DNA from: Streptomyces sp. NRRL S-646
GTDB lineage: Bacteria; Actinomycetota; Actinomycetes; Streptomycetales; Streptomycetaceae
DNA length: 64,000 nucleotides
Assembly (NCBI RefSeq): GCF_000720765.1
Contig: NZ_JODC01000008.1
Span: 310,001-374,000 of the forward strand
Direction of reading: 5' to 3'
Below are positions 58,018 through 64,000 of the stretch, one piece after another. The translations under genes were made by a program, and so were the position numbers. The notes under the pieces are model-generated. The model saw nothing but the letters and a program-made list of their open reading frames with translations. It had not been told where the DNA came from and did not search any database. Each line of letters starts with the position of its first letter. The first letter of the stretch is position 1.

Positions 58018-60153
58018 TCATCGGGCCCGGAGCAGCAACAGCGCCACGTCGTCGAGCCGTTCGCGTGCGGCCGTGCTGTGTTGGACGAGATGGTCGGCGA
58101 GCTCGTCCAGGGGCAGCTCGCCGGCCTCGGTGAGGCGCTCACCGAGGCCGGCGAGGGCGTCCTCGATGTCGACGCCGGGGGATTCGATCAACCCGTCCGT
58201 GTAGAGGGCGAGTACGGAGCCGGGAGCGAGGTCGACCTCCGTCGTCGGGTAGGCGGCGGAGCCGTCGATGCCGAGCAGCGGGCCGCCGGCGAGGTCGAGC
58301 ACCCGCACCCGCCCGTCGGGGCGGCGCAGCAGTGGCGGCGGATGGCCCGCCCGCGCCATCACGGCCCGCCCGCGCGCGGGATCGAGCCGTAGATACAGAC
58401 AGCTGGCGAACAGATCGGCGCCCAGATCGATCAGCAGCCGGTTGGTGCTGCCCATGACCTCCTCGGGCGCCTGCCCGACGGTCGTGTAGGCGCGCACTGC
58501 GGTGCGGATCTGGCCCATCAGCCCGGCCGCGGTCACGTTGTGGCCCTGCACGTCCCCGATCACCGCCGCCGCCCCGCCCCCCGTCGGCACCAGGTCGTAG
58601 AAGTCGCCACCGATCTCCATGCCGTGCGTGGCGGGCAGATAGCGGGAGGCCGAGTCGATCCCGGCCAGCGGCGGCAGGGAGTGCGGCAACAGGGCCGCCT
58701 GCAGGCCGTGCGCCAGCTGGTGCTTGGCGTCGTAGAGCAGGGCTCGCTCCAGGGCCTGCGCGATCAGTCCGCCCAGGCTCGTCAGCACCGCCCGCTCGTC
58801 CGCCGGGAACGGATGCGGTTCGGCGTAGGCGAGCACACAGGTGCCCACCGGGCGTCCGGAGGCGATCAATGGCAGATAAGCCCAGGCCGCGAAGCCGTCC
58901 GGGGTGGCGTGCCGCGACGGATACAGCCGCTCCAGCTCCTCCCGGGAGTCGAAGAACGCCGGCACCCCGGTGTTGAGGGCGTGCGTGCCAGGGGTCGGCT
59001 CCGCCAGCGGCAGACCGTCGAACCGCTCCACGAGGTGCGCGTCCGGATAGCCGCGGTGCCCCAGCACATGCAGCCGCCCCGCCCGGGAACCGAGGACCAC
59101 CAGCGCCTGGCTGCCCACGGCCGGCGCGATCTCGTCCGCGACCAGTTGCACCACGTCCTGCACCCCCACTGCCTCGGTCAGCGCACCGGCCAGCGTCAAC
59201 ACCTGGGAGATGGTGACCAGCCGGGAGGGGGTGTCACCGGGCTGGGGGCCCGCCCGGTTCATCTCCGCCACCGCCCGCGCCCGGGTGACGCGGACACTGA
59301 GCCCGGTCGTACTGGGATACATCCGGAAGGACAGCCAGTCCCCGGGCGGGCGCAGCGCCACGAACGACGTGCTCTGCTGGCTCATCAGCGCGGCCCGGTA
59401 ACGGTCCTCGTACACCGGGTCGTTGAGCCAGGGCACCGACGCCCACAGCTGCGTGCCCAGCAGCCTGCTGACCGGGAGCCCGATCAGCTCGGCCGCCGCC
59501 GCGTTGGCGAAGGCGACCCGGCCGTGCAGATCCAGCGAGCACAGGCCGTACGGCAGCCGCGCCACCATCCGTGCCGCCTCCACCGTGCCGAGCGTGCCGG
59601 CCGCGCCGCCCATCGGCAGTACGCCGAGCAGATCGGGCTCCGGCAGCAGCGTGCGGCTCTCCTCGAGGGCCCGCTCCAGCCGCTTCGCCAGCCGATCGCA
59701 GGCCGCCGTCAGATGCTCCCGCTCGCGGTCGGACAGGTCGGGCGGATGAGTGCCGGGCCAGGTCACGAAGACCGCGCCGTACGCCGTCGAGCCTGTGGCC
59801 ACCGGCACCGCGGCCAGGGCGAAGGGATACGGCAGCACCACGGCGATGCGCGGATAGCGGGCCGCCATCTCCTCCTCGCCGCCCACCCACACCAGGCGCC
59901 GCTCCCGCACCGCCTCCGAGACCGGGATCGGCGCGCTCAGCCCCACTCGCTCCCATGGCGCGGCGAAGGCCCGGGGCAGGCCCGCCATCACGGCCATCTC
60001 CAGTACGGGTTCGGCGGGCGACAGCAGATACACCGCGCCGGAGTGCGCATGGACGTCGTCCATCATCGACGCCAGCGCCAGGGACAGCAGCGGTCGACCC
60101 ACCCGCGTCCTCGTGGCCGCCGGCGCCTGTGCGGACGTCTGCCCGTCGGACAC
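58018..60153 (-). CDS. GAF-PAS-GAF-SpoIIE phosphatase
   Basis: A 711-residue protein from GTG 60153 (AGGAGG 8 nt before it; GTG 60162 overlaps the ribosome site). Order: GAF-like 1 (about 20-160, AHSGAVYLLSPAEPVLEMAV), PAS (about 185-290, LHGRVAFANAAAAELIGLPV), GAF 2 (about 310-470, VQLVADEIAPAVGSQALVVL), PP2C/SpoIIE (about 490-710, EIGGDFYDLVPTGG, VIGDVQGHN, LALYTDGLIESPG). Unlike the phosphatase at 21627 it has no C-terminal ATPase. It would dephosphorylate a STAS protein in response to a bound ligand or redox signal. No sigma or STAS gene is adjacent. Confidence 0.92.
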   Translation of the reverse strand: MSDGQTSAQAPAATRTRVGRPLLSLALASMMDDVHAHSGAVYLLSPAEPVLEMAVMAGLPRAFAAPWERVGLSAPIPVSEAVRERRLVWVGGEEEMAARYPRIAVVLPYPFALAAVPVATGSTAYGAVFVTWPGTHPPDLSDREREHLTAACDRLAKRLERALEESRTLLPEPDLLGVLPMGGAAGTLGTVEAARMVARLPYGLCSLDLHGRVAFANAAAAELIGLPVSRLLGTQLWASVPWLNDPVYEDRYRAALMSQQSTSFVALRPPGDWLSFRMYPSTTGLSVRVTRARAVAEMNRAGPQPGDTPSRLVTISQVLTLAGALTEAVGVQDVVQLVADEIAPAVGSQALVVLGSRAGRLHVLGHRGYPDAHLVERFDGLPLAEPTPGTHALNTGVPAFFDSREELERLYPSRHATPDGFAAWAYLPLIASGRPVGTCVLAYAEPHPFPADERAVLTSLGGLIAQALERALLYDAKHQLAHGLQAALLPHSLPPLAGIDSASRYLPATHGMEIGGDFYDLVPTGGGAAAVIGDVQGHNVTAAGLMGQIRTAVRAYTTVGQAPEEVMGSTNRLLIDLGADLFASCLYLRLDPARGRAVMARAGHPPPLLRRPDGRVRVLDLAGGPLLGIDGSAAYPTTEVDLAPGSVLALYTDGLIESPGVDIEDALAGLGERLTEAGELPLDELADHLVQHSTAARERLDDVALLLLRAR

Positions 60154-60486
60154 GCCGACCACCTCCTCGCACGGCCGGGCGACGGGTCCCAGGGATCAAT
60201 CTGCCCCCTGACGGCCACTCGCGCACGGCGAGCGCCGGCCGGGACACCACCGCCGACCCCGCGTACGGGCACACGACTACCCCTGGCACGGTGAAGAGAC
60301 CCGCGTACCCCCTTGCCCCCGGAGCATGCCCCCTCAGTTGATGCGCGGAACGGTGTGCGGGCGCCGTGTGTGCGCCCCCGCGCCCCCTCTTGGCCGGTTC
60401 TTCGCGCCCATGAACGGTCGCGGGCGCCAACAATGGGCACGCGTTCAACACCATGCGACCGCAGACGGACGGCTGAGGGGCGGGCA
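60154..60486. other. 333-bp divergent region, SpoIIE gene / LuxR gene
   Basis: No gene found. It contains promoters for both neighbours and the GAGGGGCGGGCA ribosome site of the LuxR gene at 60474. No inverted repeat stood out. Confidence 0.5.
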
Positions 60487-61095
60487 GTGATCCGGGTACT
60501 TCTGGTACATGACGAGTGTCTGGTGCGATCGGTGCTGGCGGAGTGGCTGCGCCGGGAACCCGACCTCGGAGTGGAGGACACGGCCTGGCACAGCGCACCC
60601 GGCCGAGTGAGATCCCTCCGGCCCGATGTCTGCGCGGCAGACCTGGAGTGCGCGGACGCGTACGGCATACCTCCGCTCGGTGATCTGCGCTCCCGCGGCG
60701 CGGACGGGGTACCGCCGAGACTTCTCGTGCTTGCCAGTGCGAACAGGCCCGGCCTGCTGAAACGGGCGATCGAGGCGGGGGCGCTCGGCTACGTCGACAA
60801 GGAGGCCTCACCGGAGCACCTCGTGCACGGGATCCGTCGGGTCGCCCAGGGGGAACGTTTCGTCAACGACTCTCTGGGCTTCGGGTTCCTCAAGGCCGCC
60901 GAGATGCCGCTGACCCGGCGGGAGCTGAGCGTGTTATCCCTGGCCGCCGAGGGTGCGTCCGTCGCGGAGATCGCCGGGAGCCTCCACCTGTCCCACGGGA
61001 CCGTGCGCAACTACATGGCGGCCATCACCCGCAAGACCGGGGCCCGCAACCGCATCGACGCGATCCGCATCTCGCAGGGGGAGGGCTGGCTGTGA
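60487..61095 (+). CDS. NarL/LuxR response regulator with a TTA codon
   Basis: A 202-residue regulator from GTG 60487. Receiver domain (about 1-120): acidic VLLVHDECLV, phosphoacceptor Asp in CAADLECAD, Ser in LVLASANRPG, Lys in LGYVDKEAS. LuxR helix-turn-helix (about 138-198): LTRRELSVLSLAAEGASVAE, then IAGSLHLSHGTVRNYMAAIT and RKTGARNRIDAIR. Codon 150 is TTA (60934-60936), rare in Streptomyces and a marker of bldA-dependent translation. The same three bases are the TAA stop of the convergent ABC gene. No histidine kinase is adjacent. Confidence 0.92.
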   Translation: MIRVLLVHDECLVRSVLAEWLRREPDLGVEDTAWHSAPGRVRSLRPDVCAADLECADAYGIPPLGDLRSRGADGVPPRLLVLASANRPGLLKRAIEAGALGYVDKEASPEHLVHGIRRVAQGERFVNDSLGFGFLKAAEMPLTRRELSVLSLAAEGASVAEIAGSLHLSHGTVRNYMAAITRKTGARNRIDAIRISQGEGWL

Positions 61096-63108
61096 CGGCA
61101 CGGGCGTCCAGCTGCCGACGAGCTCCCGGTACAGCGGCGAGGTCTCCAGCAACTCGTGGTGGGTTCCGCACGCCGTGCCCCGCCCGTCCATGACCAGCAC
61201 ACGATCCGCCCGCCGCGCCGAGCTGATGCGGTGGGCGACCACGACGAGGGTGCCGCCCGGCCGCTGCGCGAAGGCACGCTCGGCGCGCTCCTCGGCCTGC
61301 GGATCCAGATGACAGGTCGCCTCGTCGAGCAGGGCTAGCGGGGCGTCCGACAGATAGGCCCGGGCCAGCGCGATCAGCTGCCGTTCGCCCGCGGAGAGCG
61401 CCGCGGGGTCGACCTGGGCGCCGGGCCCGCCGAGCGCGTCGACCAGCGGACCGAGCCCGAGGACGTCGGCCGCCGCGAGCAGTTCCGCCTCGGGCACGGG
61501 GTCCTGCCGGAAGTGGGAGAGGTTCTCGGCGACGGTCCCGGTGAAGACGTACGCCTCCTGAGGAATGAGCACCCGCCGCTGAGCGGCCGCAGCCGAGGGC
61601 ACCGGCTCCCCACCCACCCGGATCGTCCCGCGACGCGGCTCCAACAGCCCCGCGACCAGAGCGGTGAGCGTGGACTTCCCGATCCCGCTGGGGCCGACGA
61701 CGGCCAGGTGGGAGCCGGGAGGGAGGACGAGATCGAGGTTCTCGATGACGGGGGTGGCGGTGGGGCCGTAGGCGAAGGTGACGGAGGTGAGGGAGAGAGC
61801 GGGGGTGGCTTGGGCGGTGGGCGTGCGGGCGGGAGTCGATCGGTGTGAGGCGGTGGTCGGATGTCCGCGTTCTTGCCCGTCGGGTGGGGCCGGCCTGTCG
61901 CGGGGGTGGTCTTCGGGGGTTGCTGGGGCGGCGGCCGTGTCGTCGGGTGGCGAATGAGGTGGGGCAGGGGTCGGCGGTTCGGCGTGCCGGTCGAACGCGG
62001 GCAGGGGCTTGCGGGGCTGGTCGTCGGGGGTGGCCGACGGGTTGGGCTGCTCGGGGGGTGCCGGCCGGGACACGGGCGACGCGGGGTGGTCATGGTGGCC
62101 GTCCGTTGCGGTTCGGTCCACGTGCGGTCGGTCGGCGCTGGGCCGGTGGGACGGGGTCGTCAGGCGGCGCAGGACCACCGTCAGGCGGGAGCCGCTCGTG
62201 CCCAGGCCGTGGATCAGGTTGCGGAGGGCCGGGAGGAGGGACTGGGTGATGTAGGCGAGGGCGCCGACCAGGGCGCCCGTGGTGACGCCCCGGGACAGCA
62301 GCCAGGGGCCGGCGGCGAGCAGCAGCACGAGCGGGAGCTGGCCGCCGACGGCGAGCGATGCGATGCGCAGGACGCCCCAGCGGGCCAGGGAGCGGGCGGC
62401 CCGGAGTTCGGCGTCGACCAGTTCCCCCGTGTCGGCGGCGATCCGCTCCTCGGCGCCGGTGGCCGTGATGTCCCGCAACCCCGGGCAGACGGCACCCAGG
62501 CGGTCGGCCAGGGCCTCGTCGGCGACGAGGAACGCCTTCTGCCGGCGGGCCAGCGGCCGCAGCGACGCCGCGAACAGGGCCACCCCGGCCACCAGCGGCG
62601 GCCCGACGACCAGCAGGAGCAGCGGGGCGAGCGAGAACAGCCCGACGAACGCCCCCACCGCGGTGAACACGAACGAGCGCGACACCATCACGAGCCCGGC
62701 GAAGGTGTCCCGCGCGATCTCCACCTGCTGGGTGAGCCCCGACAGCGCCCCGCCGTCGGCCTCCCGCACCCCGCGCCCGACCACCCCCTCGACCAGCCGG
62801 TCCCGCAGGGGTTCGACCAGCGCGGCGACGGCCGCGTAGACCCGTCCGGTCCCGTACGCCCCCACGACGACACCGAGCCCGGCCACACCGAGCCAGGCCA
62901 GCCCGACCTCGGCCCGCCCGGCCAGGAAGCCCGCGTCGAGTGCCCGGGCCGGGGCGTACCCAGTGACAAAGGTCTGCCCCGTCTCCAGCACGGACCATCC
63001 GCCGAGCCGCACCACGACACGCCAACGGTCCCGCAGAAAACGCACGCCACGCGCACCGATTCCCCCGGCCGGTACCGCGCTTCGCCGCGCAACGACCCGG
63101 TTGTTCAT
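60934..63108 (-). CDS. ABC exporter, fused permease and ATPase with long linker
   Basis: A 724-residue protein from ATG 63108. Membrane domain about 1-317; residues about 318-437 form an unusually long Pro/Thr/His/Asp-rich linker; ATPase about 438-680: Walker A GPSGIGKST, variant signature LSAGERQ in place of LSGGQ, Walker B LALLDEATCHLD, H-loop VAHRISS. The last 54 residues overlap the convergent LuxR gene, since the frame stays open for 162 bp and stops at 60934. The partial ABC gene upstream at 63344 has the variant RSGGESQ, so the two may form a heterodimer. Exported substrate unknown. Confidence 0.9.
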   Translation of the reverse strand: MNNRVVARRSAVPAGGIGARGVRFLRDRWRVVVRLGGWSVLETGQTFVTGYAPARALDAGFLAGRAEVGLAWLGVAGLGVVVGAYGTGRVYAAVAALVEPLRDRLVEGVVGRGVREADGGALSGLTQQVEIARDTFAGLVMVSRSFVFTAVGAFVGLFSLAPLLLLVVGPPLVAGVALFAASLRPLARRQKAFLVADEALADRLGAVCPGLRDITATGAEERIAADTGELVDAELRAARSLARWGVLRIASLAVGGQLPLVLLLAAGPWLLSRGVTTGALVGALAYITQSLLPALRNLIHGLGTSGSRLTVVLRRLTTPSHRPSADRPHVDRTATDGHHDHPASPVSRPAPPEQPNPSATPDDQPRKPLPAFDRHAEPPTPAPPHSPPDDTAAAPATPEDHPRDRPAPPDGQERGHPTTASHRSTPARTPTAQATPALSLTSVTFAYGPTATPVIENLDLVLPPGSHLAVVGPSGIGKSTLTALVAGLLEPRRGTIRVGGEPVPSAAAAQRRVLIPQEAYVFTGTVAENLSHFRQDPVPEAELLAAADVLGLGPLVDALGGPGAQVDPAALSAGERQLIALARAYLSDAPLALLDEATCHLDPQAEERAERAFAQRPGGTLVVVAHRISSARRADRVLVMDGRGTACGTHHELLETSPLYRELVGSWTPVPSQPALPLRDADRVDAVAGPGLAGDGRHVVAHGPVGQVEAPGDLRDGRTLGGQG

Positions 63109-63343
63109 ACCGGTGCCCCGTCTCCGGCCACGACCAGGAAGCCGACGCCCACCCAACTCCTCACATGCGCCCTCGGCGCATGCCCCTGGCCCCTCAGCAC
63201 ATGAGAACCGTGCGTCTGGATGCTGTCGCGCCAGGTCCGCACCCGGCTCCGGGGCCCCCTCCGATGGGCGGCGCCAAGGCTTGTCCCCACCGCCCGCACT
63301 CCGCCCCGCCGACGCCCGCAACCCCCCTGGTAGCCCCCGCCGT

Positions 63344-64000
63344 TCACGCCCGCCCCCCGTCTCCGAACACCGCCCGATACCCGGCCATCCGCCACAACTC
63401 CGCATGCGTGCCCACAGCCCGCACTCGCCCCCCGTCCAGCCACGCCACCGCATCCGCCCGCGCCGCCGTGGACGCCCGATGAGCGATGAGGATTCGGGTG
63501 CCGGCCGGGCCCCGGGTGAGGGACTCGGCGATCTGTGCCTCCGTCACCGTGTCGAGGCTGGAGAGGGCGTCGTCGAGGATGAGCAGGCGGCCGTCGTGGG
63601 CGAACGCCCGGGCCAGGCCCAGGCGTTGGGACTCCCCGCCGGAACGGGGTGCGTCGGCGCACGCGGTGGCGTAGCCCTTCGGCAGGCGGTGTACGAAGTC
63701 GTCGGCACGTGCCAGGCGGGTCGCCTCGCGAACGCGTGCGGGGGAGGGGGGCTGCAGGCCGAGCGTCAGCGCGTCCTCGATGGTTGTGCCCAGGAGGGCG
63801 GGGCGTTCGAAGGCGTAACCGACCGATCCGCGAAGGTCTTTGTGGGTCAGCTCGCGCAGGGCGACGCCATCGAGCAGGATCTCTCCCGCGTCCGGCTCGG
63901 CCAGGCGGCCGGCGAGTGCGGCGAGCAGCGACTTGCCCGTGCCGGAACGGCCGACCAGGGCGAGTGTCGTGCCGCCGGGTACGACGAGGTCCACACCGTC
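63344..64000 (-). CDS. ABC exporter ATPase (partial, 5' end outside window)
   Basis: The reading frame continues past the right edge; 219 residues are seen. ATPase motifs: Walker A VGRSGTGKS, a signature variant RSGGESQRLGLARA, Walker B LLILDDALSSLD with Asp in place of the catalytic Glu, and H-loop IAHRAST. The visible C-terminus ends VFGDGGRA. The Asp replacement suggests a degenerate site, as in one half of a heterodimeric ABC exporter such as the partner at 60934-63108, 235 bp downstream. Membrane domain probably lies beyond the window. Confidence 0.88.
   Translation of the reverse strand, partial: DGVDLVVPGGTTLALVGRSGTGKSLLAALAGRLAEPDAGEILLDGVALRELTHKDLRGSVGYAFERPALLGTTIEDALTLGLQPPSPARVREATRLARADDFVHRLPKGYATACADAPRSGGESQRLGLARAFAHDGRLLILDDALSSLDTVTEAQIAESLTRGPAGTRILIAHRASTAARADAVAWLDGGRVRAVGTHAELWRMAGYRAVFGDGGRA

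Noticed and set aside
1..64000. CRISPR array, tRNA, rRNA or insertion sequence
   Set aside because: No regularly spaced repeats, no cloverleaf or CCA ends, no transposase motifs or flanking inverted repeats were seen by eye; a covariance-model search was not possible.

Overview
The window is high-GC actinobacterial DNA that reads as a Streptomyces chromosome (inferred from content, not from a marker gene). Support: strong G/C third-position bias, a Streptomyces subtilisin inhibitor (SSI) gene, a streptogrisin-type protease, an exact CebR cellulose-utilisation operator, two SpoIIE-type phosphatases with a STAS protein, two P450/ferredoxin-era redox genes, a TTA (bldA-type) codon, and frequent GTG/TTG starts. 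I count 55 protein genes. No rRNA, tRNA, CRISPR array or insertion sequence was recognised.

Layout. 1-7.6 kb: partial amidohydrolase, APC permease and divergent TetR regulator, VOC protein, DUF4235 membrane protein, xi-class glutathionyl-hydroquinone reductase-like protein, CDF metal exporter, Ddn-type F420 enzyme. 7.9-17.4 kb: P450 and ferredoxin, a TetR gene with a tandemly duplicated 3' end and paired operators, SnoaL-like and flavoprotein genes, a secreted protein, aldo/keto reductase, PhyH dioxygenase with divergent AraC regulator, and the first of two membrane proteins that fuse a sigma-like region, an HxxxCxxC motif and a ricin lectin domain. 17.4-24 kb: anion/arsenite-type permease, DUF4232 lipoprotein, a divergent Ser/Thr kinase and sigma factor, and a PAS/GAF/SpoIIE/ATPase phosphatase. 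24-29.8 kb: secreted GH2 and GH9 glycosidases, the latter behind a CebR box. 29.8-34.6 kb: an ECF41-type sigma gene overlapping an orphan cytochrome b gene, divergent from an MFS pump and hemerythrin operon, with a matching promoter pair between them. 34.7-38.7 kb: alkylation repair pair (Ogt plus 2OG oxygenase), antitoxin with degenerate Fic toxin, second ricin fusion paralogue. 38.9-49.1 kb: 2-hydroxyacid genes with NCS1 permease, a hypothetical gene, SSI, STAS, Ppx/GppA, ICMT, MFS pump, ArsR plus SRPBCC.

49.1-55.4 kb holds a peptide export operon: a 71-residue precursor with a double-glycine leader, a HlyD adaptor, a C39 peptidase ABC exporter and a second NHLP-type ABC protein. No modification enzyme is visible. 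Three perfect hairpins separate the precursor from the exporter genes, which suggests differential expression. 55.8-64 kb: thioesterase, streptogrisin with a Gly/Asp/Gln-rich tail, second SpoIIE phosphatase, a LuxR regulator that converges on and overlaps an ABC exporter, and a second partial ABC exporter.

A dispersed intergenic element occurs five or six times. In most copies it fills the gap between convergent genes and ends at the stop codon of the minus-strand gene. Most regulatory assignments below are inferences from inverted repeats and gene neighbourhood.
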